Of a stretch of 64,000 nt of DNA, positions 13,101-31,484 are shown piece by piece. Location: assembly GCA_017506865.1 (NCBI GenBank), contig JAFCMP010000514.1:1178001-1242000 (forward strand). Reading direction: 5' to 3'. A program made the position numbers and the translations under genes. The stretch's first letter is position 1. Each line of letters opens with the position of its first letter. The notes beneath the pieces are model-generated. The model was not told the DNA's origin and did not search any database. It saw nothing but the letters and a program-made list of their open reading frames with translations. The stretch is from Tribonema minus. Its lineage: Eukaryota; Sar; Xanthophyceae; Tribonematales; Tribonemataceae.

Positions 13101-14427
13101 GCGCGATGGCGTGCGCAGAGCACTGACGCCTTCATGCAGTGCCCGTCGCACAAGGACGTTTGCAGCGGTGAACCACTTCATGCACGCATACGCCGCATGT
13201 CACAGTCATGCACACCGATGCATACATGTGCAACGCCCGTGTCCAGGTTCGATATGGAGACGGTGCCGACATAAATTGACTCGAGGCCAGTTGCTGCAGC
13301 AGCGGCGACCACGGTAGTCGGCGGTGGAAGGCACTGGCGGCTAACCGCACCTTGTCACCTAGACTACAGCTCTACAATCTTTTGATTCATTTCCATAAGC
13401 TCACCGCTGCTGCAGCGCCGCCGCGCCGGAGCGCAGCGCGTCCGCCTCCGCGCGCCGCGCCGCCTCGCGCGCGAGCGCCGCCGCCTCCGCCGCCTCCACC
13501 GCCGCGCAGCGCTGCTCGAGCATGCGGCAGTGCGCGGCGAGTCGCGACGCGCGGCCCGCGTCCGTTTGCGCAGCGTGAAGCTGCTGCTGCAGCTCGCGGA
13601 CCTGTCGGCAGCAGCGCGGCCGGGCGACACAAGTGGGTGTTGTTTGGATGTGAAGGTGTGCGGTGGTCGGGAGGATGCGAAAGGTGCAGGGTGCACACAC
13701 ATGCAGTGGGGGGGGGGGGGGGCGGCAGGTGCCGCTGGTGCTCTGTGCTGGTCGTGTTGTGTTGTGGGCTGATTGACAGGAACGTGTGTGAAAAGCTGCT
13801 GTCCACAAGTGCTTGTCTTGAAAGCTGAAGACTCCATTTTGGAATTACATTTGCCTTGCGCAGCCGCCAGATCGCAGTGTGCAGATGGCGATGGCGCCAG
13901 CAGTGAGCTCAGCTCTGCGCAGCCAGCAGTCTCATTGCGTTTAAATTGAAATCTTTAGAGGGTCTCCGCATCCACTGGTCAGCTTACCAGTGCGTCCTTG
14001 CGCTGTTCGTCGTTGCGCAGGTGATCGATGGCGGCGCGCTGATGCTTGAGCAGCCGCAGCGAGCGCTCCTCCGCCACCAGGTCGTCCAGCTCCATGGCTG
14101 CTCGCACCTGAAACAGCATGCCAGTGTAGAGGCTGAGATGATGTGTAGCAGTTGCAAAGGATGTGCTTCTAGCCCAGAAAGTTTCGCGGGCTCTGAGTAA
14201 GTCGGAGGCATCGCGCAAACACGGACCTCGGCAGACAAGTCGGATTCCTTGGGGTCCAGACGCACAACTGGCGAGAATGGGCTCCGGTCCGCCGCCGACA
14301 CCGTCGAAGACGATGATGACCGATGGCTGTTGCCTCCAAAGAGCAATGCAGCTCCAGCAGCACTCGCATCCGACAGGCTCTCCCGCAACTGCTGCAGTTG
14401 CTGCAGCGACGTTTCCAAGTCTGCCAT
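69..14427 (-). CDS. Long Ala-rich coiled-coil protein, multi-exon
   Basis: Exons with matching phase, in transcript order: 14427-14227, 14107-13988, 13601-13405, 12938-12547, 12048-11819, 11027-10932, 10063-9695, 8853-8698, 8231-8159, 7106-6868 (691 codons). Then an exon ending at 3953 whose 5' boundary (near 4840-5050) is unsure, then 3229-2993, 2932-2873 and 389-69 with a TAG stop. The N-terminus begins MADLETSLQQLQQLRES. Most of the product is Ala/Arg/Glu-rich heptad sequence typical of long coiled coils, with Leu-rich and Gly-rich low-complexity stretches. The exon at 3953-4840 contains SLRAVAIAVLAANRLRALG, which faintly resembles the end of a PACT centrosome-targeting domain. A basal-body, centrosomal or cytoskeletal scaffold is therefore possible, but no family is firmly recognised. 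The 5' splice site at 6867 is GC rather than GT. It is head to head with the ferredoxin gene. The first ten exons are solid. The left third may be a separate gene or have missing exons. Confidence 0.6.
538..655 (-). repeat. Acceptor-side copy of last coiled-coil exon
   Basis: Repeats the GCAG acceptor and ~45 nt of the exon start at 389 (IYVRRAQRDRDEC), with the upstream intron segment (~70 nt) also copied. Confidence 0.85.
1132..1310 (+). repeat. Dispersed repeat family R1, copy a
   Basis: About 180 bp, opposite in orientation to copies b-e. It shares GAATCAAAAAGATCTTTGAG, GTGACAAGGGATGGTTAGCC and GGCCACGAGTCAAACAGTGC blocks with the others. Confidence 0.85.
5165..5330 (-). repeat. Dispersed repeat family R1, copy b
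   Basis: About 165 bp, some 85% like copy a in reverse orientation. It contains a short frame (VMVALFDSWPM...IGGRHLRPTIPCHLEL) that is open in copy a too, probably because both copies are young. Confidence 0.85.
6490..6725 (-). repeat. Two donor-side copies of coiled-coil exon 6868-7106
   Basis: Copies at about 6495-6535 and 6688-6735 repeat the exon end (HYRVSAPLQ edge) and its unusual GCAGGC donor. Confidence 0.82.
7130..7420 (-). repeat. Intronic tandem units upstream of exon 6868-7106
   Basis: Four units (near 7130, 7220, 7276, 7385) carry a CAGCATCTGCTGTGTACAT-like word, resembling the acceptor edge of the exon (ACAGCATTTGCTTAAT), with TCATACTC words between them. Confidence 0.6.
7925..7985 (-). 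repeat. Donor-side copy of coiled-coil exon 8159-8231
   Basis: Repeats the exon end (AAAAAEAQE edge: CTCTGCGGCCGC block) about 200 bp downstream in sense. Confidence 0.7.
10480..10875 (-). repeat. Three donor-side copies of coiled-coil exon 10932-11027
   Basis: Copies near 10493-10540, 10616-10662 and 10798-10850 repeat the last ~45 nt of the exon (AAAALQRCATL edge) and the GTGGGTGACGCGCC donor. Each is preceded on the plus strand by an ACTTCAACACAGGCG-like word. Confidence 0.92.
11215..11440 (-). repeat. Acceptor-side copies of coiled-coil exon 10932-11027
   Basis: Copies at about 11218-11285 and, weaker, 11385-11435 repeat the region around the CGCTGCAG acceptor and its upstream CTGATCCTGA branch-site-like segment. 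Confidence 0.8.
13288..13400 (-). repeat. Dispersed repeat R1, copy c, abutting a 5' splice site
   Basis: In gene sense the element's left end TTATGGAAATGAATCAAAAG begins immediately after the GTGAGC donor of exon 13601-13405, so the element supplies the intron from its seventh base. Confidence 0.82.
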
Positions 14428-14629
14428 GGTAGTTTCCTGCTTAGCAACACTGGTGCTTGACTAGTCTGGTGCTTCAGCAGAAAGCGTACATCCTAGCGCG
14501 CTGTCGGCGGCTCAGAAGGGGCTGTTGCAGCACACACCTGCAGCACACGAACACCTCAACGGCCGAAGAAGTTCGAAGTTGAAGATCGCGCCTCAGTGAA
14601 GTGAAAGGTGCAGGTTTGCAAGCAGACCA
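14428..14629. promoter_or_regulatory. Shared divergent promoter region, coiled-coil gene / ferredoxin
   Basis: This 202-bp gap separates the start codons of two genes read outward, so both promoters and 5' leaders must lie here or overlap it. I see no clear TATA box. The region contains a copy of the acttc/gaag-type short words (around 14570-14590). The call rests on geometry alone. Confidence 0.45.
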
Positions 14630-16770
14630 ATGGCGTCCGGTACTCTAGCTCTCAGGTGTTTGCGGACTACATTGAGTGCTCCTGCATTGCGGCAACTTCC
14701 AAGACGAGCACCTGTGCCCGCTGCCCGAGCTTGCGTCAGGCGACATTTTTCCTGTACAGGTCAGTTTTGCGAGACTGTTGTACTTGATCAGCCAGGAAGT
14801 TGCAGCCACTACTGCATATCAGCAACGATGAACATGAGCCCCTTGTTTGCTGTTTAACCGTTACTCCAATTGCGTGAGCTGCCATGAGCTGCACGGTCCG
14901 TGACGCCGGTGCACCCATCGCGCTGCTTGTAATGCACACACTGACGCAGTGCACTTCAGCTCAAAGAGCTATTTACAAAGGCTGACAAAAATTGCGTGCC
15001 ACTCGTAACTTGCCATTCAGCGCCGGCGCGGGACGAAGGCAGCGTCAACGTAACTTTCGTGGAGGCGGATGGGAGGAAAGTCAGCGTGAAGGCGCCATTA
15101 GGCAAATCATTGCTGGAGGTTGCACATGAGAATGATGTAGAGTTAGAAGGTGAGCTTGAGCTTCTGCTGAACCTATACTGGTTTTGTCAACATGTGTCAG
15201 TCTTGTTTTCTGTGTCACTGGGGCGTGATCAGCGGCGGAAGACTGTACACTTTGAAGTACCTACACGCAATTTTGGCAAGGCAGCCCATTTCATCGGAGC
15301 AACAATGGCGCTCAGCGCCGTATAACAGGAAGTTGATATCAACGAGTTCCCTGATCAGGCTGCAAGTGGAGCACTTGGTATTGTCTGATGCGCATCTCTG
15401 CAGCGAAATTCACCATCTCAAGTGGTGTTACCTGTCGCCTGGGTGCACTTCATGACGAGAAAACGGCCTGACCTTGCACTCTGCGCCTCATGGTACGAGT
15501 AGTTGAAGATCCCAATCATCATTGAGCAGTAGCAGCGGCGCATGTCATGACCTTCCCTGTAGATTGATCAACCTCGCAATGCGTGCACGTCCCACACAGC
15601 ATCAGTGCTACATCATTCATCAGGTGGCCCTCAGCAACTACTGGGGGGTCTTCCCGCTTGGCATCTGCTGCAACATAGAGAGCTGCTGCTCACTAGCCTG
15701 TTGCTTCACACCGACAGAGGCAGACATCGAGGTGGCCGATGCAACAGGAGGCCGACGCCAGTGCTGCTAGAAGTGCTGGTACTGCGGTCTGTGTGCCGGC
15801 CAGTGTAGGTGCCATAAGCGTCAAGCGTGCCACGGGCAATGAGCATGTAACTGCTATATGCTCCGACAACATCATTATAGATTGGTTGATCGTTTGCGTC
15901 CATTGCAGGGGCCTGCGGGGGGGATCTGGCATGCTCAACATGCCACCTGGTCTTTCCGAAGGACGTATATGATACGCTGCCACCGAAGCAGGAGGAGGAG
16001 GAGGACATGCTGGACTTGGCATGGGGCCTGACAGACACGTGAGCGCTGCTGTGTGTGCTCACAACTACTTCAACATCAAGTTGAAGATGTGTTTGTTGGC
16101 AGTGTCGAGATAGTGTCAGCTTAATTTTGCGCTTTGAAGGCCATGGGGCTTGGGTGGACGCTCAATCCTGTCAGGTTCTCTCCTAGAAGCAACAAAACAG
16201 AGCGTCTTTTGCGCCGTGACTTGCATTCGTGACCGAGTCTACACAATTCGTGAGGCGGCTCATGCCATTGTTCAAGTAATGTGCACTGCCATACCTACAG
16301 GCAGGCAGGCAGGCTTGCATCGCTCCCGTGCCCCCAGGTGTTGTTGAAAACAGGTACCGAGATGCGTTGCATCGGCAACACCTGCGTGCACACTCCAGAC
16401 GTGATATGTCACCATGCTTGCGACCAGAGGCATGCGACATTCAGTCAGCTGGGTATGATTTGGTCTTGCTACGCCAGCCACATGTGACCTCGCTGCAAAC
16501 CAAAGACACCTTGTGAGGGCGATTCAAAAGCATTGAGAGGCTATGTATAGCGCATCATGGACGTGCCAAGCAATGCGCTTCGTTGCAAAGATGATCTGTC
16601 AAAGCCAAACATGTGCGCTGTTCTCATCCGTCAGTGTCCACATCTGTTGGCCCCGTTGCCATTGCAGATCAAGATTGGGTTGTCAGATCAAGGTAACCCC
16701 CGCTCTGGAGGGGGCGTTGCTGAAGATACCGGAAGATCCATATGCGCCGCCACCACCCATCGAGCCCTAG
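14630..16770 (+). CDS. Mitochondrial adrenodoxin-type [2Fe-2S] ferredoxin
   Basis: Four exons, 14630-14759, 15021-15149, 15909-16038 and 16668-16770, join in phase to 163 aa ending in TAG. Residues 1 to about 40 are Arg/Ala-rich with no acidic residues, a mitochondrial presequence. The ferredoxin fold follows. Its cluster ligands are Cys89, Cys95, Cys98 and Cys135, in [13 protein letters not shown] and SRLGCQI; this C-X5-C-X2-C-X36-C spacing matches adrenodoxin/Yah1 and differs from plant photosynthetic ferredoxins. Proteins of this family pass electrons from ferredoxin reductase to iron-sulfur cluster assembly and to haem A or sterol hydroxylation in the matrix. The PEDPYAPPP tail and the acidic interaction helix ([16 protein letters not shown]) fit the family. 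The introns lack the large junction-copy arrays of the neighbours. The start is the first ATG in frame with the presequence. Confidence 0.93.
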
Positions 16771-18430
16771 TTGCCGTAATTTCAGTCGGTTAACCCTAGT
16801 TGCCATCAGCAATCACATGCGGCAGCAGAAAGTGGCGTGCGCAATATGTCGCCGCTGCCGCTGCCGCCGCCGCAGCAGCAGCAGCAGCAGCAGGGTATGA
16901 GCTGCGAGCTGACTGCCGATAATGTCACACATCACAATGCAATCCAACCCTGATCACGCCCGGCGCGTGCTTGTCTTCCAGCAAGTGCCTTCATTCGCGC
17001 ATCACCGCCTCTTGCTGCTTTGAAACTTGTGACGCGTTGGAGCACGCCAGTGCTCATGACATGGGGCCATGGCGGCCGCAGACTTTTGCTATGCAAGTGC
17101 TACTGCTGCGGCCTCTGGGGCTGAGTACATGTGAACACGCGGAACAACTGTGTGAATTCTGTCAAGGTCATTACCCGTGCATCAGCCCTGTGCAAAGATT
17201 ATGCAGCAGCGAGTTGGTGTAATCTGCTTGCTTGTCCATACCTGCTGGATACCTGCTGAACACTTCGATATGTGAATGCTTCAACACGTGGGATGGCGCT
17301 TCATCGTGCGGTCTGCTTTGCAAGGTGTTGAGCGGCCAACAGAGGTGCTCGCAGTGGTGCTTTGCCTGCAACGGACGCATGCATGAGCTGCTTAAAGTCC
17401 TCTTCTCAGCGGCTTTTGGAATTGGCGCCCTCGGTGACGTTTAAAACGTCATGTTTTGAAGATCAGCCACGACTCGCTTGTGAGTCTTCCTCTGAGTTGT
17501 AAACTCTGGGTCGAGGGGCCATGCGACGATGCGACACAACAGCAGAAAGCTCCCGCAGGTGCATCCTCAAAGCCATCACAGTGCAGCAGGTTCTTACTGT
17601 TCCGTGTGAGTGTTGCGCCACAATCGCTTTGGCTGCGCGACCGGGTGTGCTTCACAGCTGTGAATTCACAGTTGTGAACAACACGTGAAGCGCGGAAGCG
17701 CAGAGAGATTATCATGAGCGTCACACATGGTGCAGCAAGCGTACACAGCAGTGGAAGCAAAGCACAACACGGGGGCTGGAGCGCGTTTGCAAGGATCGTA
17801 ATAAACAATTAGGCGCCCGCTTGTACGCACAATTCTCTTTGCCTGGCCCGGTCTACCCCCCCCCCCCCCCTGCAAGCTGCAGCAACGGAGGCGACGACGC
17901 AGCAGCAGCCTTGCGGCATTTGCTTGATGCCGCTGCAGCCGGGGTACCAGCGATAGCGGCGCAGAGGGGTACTGCTGCCGCTGCCGCCGCAGCAGCAGCA
18001 GTTCTAAGCGCTGCTGCACAAATGGCCCGAGCTGAGCACTGCAACAGCGCCTGTGTGCCACATCCCATGCGCTGCTGGCTGCCTTGCTGCCATGCGAGCC
18101 CAGTCGCCGGCCGCACCACATTGCTGGCTGGTGCTGGAGTCGACATCCAGTGCGTCTGCAGGCACGCGCTGCGCTGTGGGTGCCTCACTGCGAATCAGGG
18201 GGGAAAGAAGGGGGTATGCACACGGCTCAAATGAGTCCGGTGTCAAAAGCAGATGAAGAAAATGCGAGACAGTCCTACAGCCGCCTCTGCCTCACTGCAG
18301 ATCACCAGGGTGAACAACAAGAGGATATACAGGCTCACATGAGTCTGAAGTAAAAACCAGATGCACAGGCGTGATCGTCCTGAACTGCCTGCACGATAGC
18401 ACAATGCCTCAAAGTGGGGTGTGCGCCAGC

Positions 18431-18480
18431 ACTAACCCTAACCCTAACCCTAACCATAACCCTAACCCTATCTCTAACCT
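18431..18480. repeat. Interstitial telomere-like (CCCTAA)n tract
   Basis: About eight CCCTAA units with some substitutions, on the plus strand, far from any chromosome end visible here. Similar shorter or more decayed tracts recur across the window. Confidence 0.85.
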
Positions 18481-18842
18481 CGCGCCTGGTGCAAAACTCA
18501 AAAGCTACACACATGTCACTGCATTGCAGGTGGTTCATGAAGCCTCCACAGCGCAGTCTCAGTCCCCAGTTATGCTCCTCCGTGTAATGCGACCCTTGCT
18601 ATCTGTTCAGGAAGAACGCAGGGACCTCTTTGGAGATGCGCCACTCCTCAAAAGAACCGTCTGAACATCAAGTCAAACGCTCCAATGGAACTCGGCAGTT
18701 CAAACCGCTGCTGCGACATCTCACCAGACTAGTAGTTGGGGATTCTGGTGGCGGTGCCAGCCCCATGCCTACGTTGAATGCCTTAACTGATAGCAAAGTA
18801 CTTCAGTTCTCCACATTGCTCTATTAGTACACGATGCGGTGT

Positions 18843-18895
18843 TTCTCACCAGGAAATAGTCTGGAATCCTTTTGAATGTGCGCCAGCCCTCATGC
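18843..18895 (-). repeat. Junction copy of last mapped PP2A exon edge
   Basis: A diverged copy of the end of the exon at 18985-19110 (KRIPDYFL plus its GT donor) sits about 140 bp downstream of the real donor, inside the intron. Confidence 0.8.
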
Positions 18896-18984
18896 TTACC
18901 ATGGCAAACAAAACACACACACAAACACACCAAAGTGCCGCAGTTCTTCATTGCTCCTTCAATGCATAGTGTGGTTGTTCTTAC

Positions 18985-28144
<9,160 letters not shown>

Positions 28145-29800
28145 TGCCGCCCCTGCTTTTGCCTTCCTTGCTGCCCCCCTCCGTGTGTTCCGCCAACAGA
28201 GCCTCGGAAGCTGGCACTCGCCAGGATATGCTGCGGTACCAAGATACGGCCTTCCACCTCTCTGACTCCTTTGCTGCCTTGCCGCAGCTGAAGCGCGGCG
28301 GCAGCTGAACCAACTCCAGGCTCTCTGCTATCGGCGGCAGCGCTCCACAAAAAAGCGAGCGCCACGTGGAACCCTAAAACATGTTAACATCACTGCGAAA
28401 GTCTTGCCAAGCAGGCAATGGCACCAGCAGGTGTGCTGATGGTGTAAAGCGTATTCCATGTGCTGCGCGCCTGCACTGTGATTTGCCGGCACACGTGGAC
28501 ACAGCGAATGGTATAGTTCCCCATGGACGCATGCCTGAAGCAGACAGCCAAAACCACACCGTCATGGCAAACACCTCATAAAGTCCTGCATAAGCGAAAG
28601 GACATCAATGTCTGATTGTGTGACGGCCTGTAAACGCGTGCTGAAATGATGCTACGCGCTACGCAACAGCATTTGCCTGGCGCAGTACTGATGCAACTCG
28701 TGTGCCCGGTGCACAGTCGCAGGGACAAGTCTACAACCGTGCGGGGCGTAGTGCATGACACTATCGCTGCAACAGAGTGATGCACCGTTGATTCTTGCAG
28801 AGATGGCGTGGTGGTCCTGCAGGCTAATATATGGCATGTGTGCCTGATACGCCAACACTTTCGAGTATACACGGATGAATGTCCCCCATTCCTTGCGTCG
28901 ACTCGACGCCGCGCGGCAATGGCGCTCACTGTCAGCTTACGCACACGGTCAAGCCTGTGAATCGAACTCACTGTGCAAGTCCTGCAGGTATGCGCTAGAG
29001 TCTGAAATCTGATGCAAGCCAACAACAACATTCTGCTTGCACCTGACTGAGACTCTGTTCAGTGGCAGCAATGTGTGCAAAAACATGAGAGCGCTGACAC
29101 TAGCACAGCACGTGCACATTCATGATGATACATGCATACCCATGTCGCAGTGGGAGGGCACATCTGGTGGCAACGCTCAACCACATCACGTCACCCATCC
29201 ACCCTCGACACTGCAGCGGGGCATATGCAGAGCCTTGTGCAAACACTGCAGCAGCCGAAAAAGAATGCGATGGAAATGGGCGAAAGTGGTCGGAAACACT
29301 TGGCAAGCTTGCATTTACTGATGCATTCATGAAATCCGCCGTGATTATTGAATGAATGGATGAATGAATGAATGAATGTGTGGCGGTGACGGTACCTCGG
29401 CACACCCCACTTGCGGCGCGCAACCCACGCCGCATGGCGACAGCGTATTTACCAAAGAGCTGCACCATGTGTGTAAATCAAAGCGCAGCCCGATCGCTGT
29501 TCAGTGCCTGCCACTGTTAATGCACGACTGCTCCCTACTTGTCGCATTGCGAGCATACTTGTTCAGTGGACACTACTCTGACATAAAAACCATGAATGTG
29601 CAATGCTGCACAGCCGCCGAGCGGGCGTAAACCTCTGATAATTCGCTCTAAACTGCTCAGCCTGCGATTCAGTGTCTCTGCGCCTGGATGCACTCGTCTC
29701 GCACACTTCTCTAGCGCTCTATGATTGCGCACACTGATTGGCCAGGCAGTGCACGCCTCCTTCATACTAAACTGACAACTGCATGGTGCAGCGCCAATCG
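28145..29800. other. Region without recognisable gene
   Basis: Upstream of PP2A and downstream of the ankyrin gene. It contains only short open frames with no recognisable protein similarity or convincing splice chain. A short TGAA/ATTC microsatellite lies near 29350-29378. The PP2A promoter should be in its left part. Confidence 0.5.
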
Positions 29801-30215
29801 ACTTCAAGCTCCTTTTGCACAACTTTTCTGCTCATCAACTTCAACTTGAAGCAGTGTCGGCAAGCCCCCCACCGCACTATCTCCACGCGGGCTATTCCCG
29901 CGATTGACCCCCACCGGCCACCCCACACCATGTTCAAACTTCCTTTGCGCAACCTTCAACTTCAAGTTGAAGCAGCGGCAGCAACGGGGAGTCCCTCTGC
30001 CCACCGCACAACCTCCGCGCGGCGCTCCCCCGCCACACTGCAATGCACCCCCTCTGGCCAACCCACGCCATGTTCGATCCTCCTCTGCGCAGGGCGAGGT
30101 TGTACTTCAAGTTGAAGCAGCGGCGGCAGCAAGCCCCCACCTCACGATCTCCGCGCGGCGCTCTTCGCAACGAACCCCACCAGCCACCCACGCCGATGTA
30201 CTTTCCTTGCACAAA
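29800..30215 (-). repeat. Copies of the ankyrin gene's 3' coding edge with a palindromic word
   Basis: Three to four units of ~130 bp each repeat ~35 nt of the gene's last coding stretch (RRAEIVRW region). Each is followed by a near-palindrome of the form CTTCAACTTGAAGTTGAAG and then a shared segment containing AACATGG. They continue directly downstream of the stop codon. Confidence 0.85.
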
Positions 30216-30223
30216 CTTCAACG

Positions 30224-31163
30224 TCAAGTTGAAGCAGCGAGCTCCTCCGCCCACCGCACAATCTCCGCGCGGCGCTCCCCCGCGGCGCTCCAGCGCACCC
30301 CCTCGAGCCACCCCCGCCCCTTCGGGCAGCCGTTCGCCGCGGCCCACCGCAGCACCCCCAGGTGCCCGCGCTCCGCGGCGACGGCGTACAGCCAGGGGCC
30401 CCACGCCGCGCCGTGCGCCGTCGCGTAGCGCAGCACATCGACATGGCCGTGCCGCGCCGCCGCCATGCACACGCCGCAGTCCAGGGGCCACAGGTAACCG
30501 CCCGCGGCGTGCGCCCACCGCAGGACGGCGAGGCAGCCGGCCTCCGCGCCACGTAAGAGCGCGCTGCGCGTGGGCGGGCAGCCGCTGGCGGCGTACCACC
30601 GCAGCAGCGGCGCGCAGCCGCAGGCGCCGCTGATGGAGGTGGTGCGCTCGTGCAGGGCGGCGTACAGGCGACGGAGCTGCCTGTTGACGGGTGCCACCTG
30701 CATGTAGTTGTCGGGCCCCAGCAGGTGTAGGACGAGCGTCCAGAGGTCCTCGCTGCAGCCCGATTCAAGCGCTGCCAGAGCTGCTGCGCCTGGCGAGGCA
30801 GGAGCGCAGCAACACCGTCTGACTCACAGGTTTTTGCGTGCATGTACGTCGCCACGACGTTCTGAGCCAAAGGTGTGTTGTTGGTTTGCAAGGTTTCGGA
30901 CAGCTTCTGAGAGTTGGTTCGTGCGAGCTAAGGAGTGGGGTACGATACCGTCCTCAATGGTATCATGTCATCTGCATGAAGGCCAGAGTCATGCCAGAGT
31001 CATCCTCCAACGGACACAGCTCAAGCAACTGAACTGAGGAGCATTCACAAGCACCTAGATTGATGCGGCACGATATGCCAAAGCAGTGGTGAATCTCACC
31101 GTTGGGATCAGCGATGCGTGACGCACGCGCTGCCTCAGATGACGCAGCGCAGTAAGCTGCCAT
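30224..31163 (-). CDS. Ankyrin-repeat protein
   Basis: Two exons, 31163-31100 and 30789-30224, join in phase 1 to 209 aa. The N-terminal ~55 residues (EDLWTLVLHLLGPDN...RQLRRLYAAL) look like an F-box-type or cap helix pair. Four to five degenerate ankyrin units follow, built on the pattern VLRWAxxxGCP and AAxxGHxxVLRxA. These are common in large algal and giant-virus ankyrin families and mediate protein binding; the partner is unknown. The start is the ATG of a short exon whose donor (AACG followed by GTGAGA) matches the phase of the next acceptor. The TGA stop falls inside the palindromic CTTCAACTTGA word that recurs in the tandem copies beyond it. The stop may therefore have been created by the repeat process, shortening an originally longer array. 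Confidence 0.72.
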
Positions 31164-31484
31164 CTCCGCGCAGGCAGTGGTTCCTAAGCAAGGAGGTGCG
31201 CACTTCGCGCTCATGTTCCTGGTTCCCGAGACCGTTCTATTGCACTGCAAATAGGTTCTGCCGGCTTCATGCACGCGAGCACCAACGCATCGCCATGCAG
31301 TGCTCGCAATGTTTGCAGTTTTCTTCACAACAACGCAGCACCCAACGCAGGCAATCATCGCAATGGCACACGGTGTGTGCAGATTACCACCTGCACAGCC
31401 ACCGCCTCATCTATTCACATGTGTTGACACTGTTGAGGCACGCCGCCCCCCTTCCCCCCCCCTCCCCCCCCTCCCCCCCCCTTG
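31164..31484. other. Spacer between ankyrin and dehydratase-dehydrogenase genes
   Basis: 320 bp between two minus-strand genes, C-rich at its right end (31440-31484). It must hold the 3' end of the fusion gene and the promoter of the ankyrin gene. No further feature is seen. Confidence 0.45.

Larger units (their letters stand above)
16771..18984. other. Convergent intergenic region
   Basis: This lies between the 3' ends of the ferredoxin gene (plus) and the PP2A gene (minus). It holds a CAG/CCG-rich tract (16850-16892), a poly-C run near 17854, an Ala-rich open stretch at 17875-18050 without clear splice sites, a degenerate CCCTAA tract (18431-18480), and the junction copy of the last PP2A exon (18843-18895). 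The terminal PP2A exon carrying the stop codon should also be in its right part. I see no further gene. Confidence 0.5.

Noticed and set aside
17821..18234. Ala-rich 137-codon frame downstream of PP2A
   Set aside because: Low-complexity GCN repeats next to a poly-C run. No splice chain links it to either neighbour.
29330..29380. TGAATGAATG repeat as a CRISPR-like or origin repeat
   Set aside because: It is a plain tetranucleotide microsatellite without spacers, as are similar runs at 37388 and 37517.
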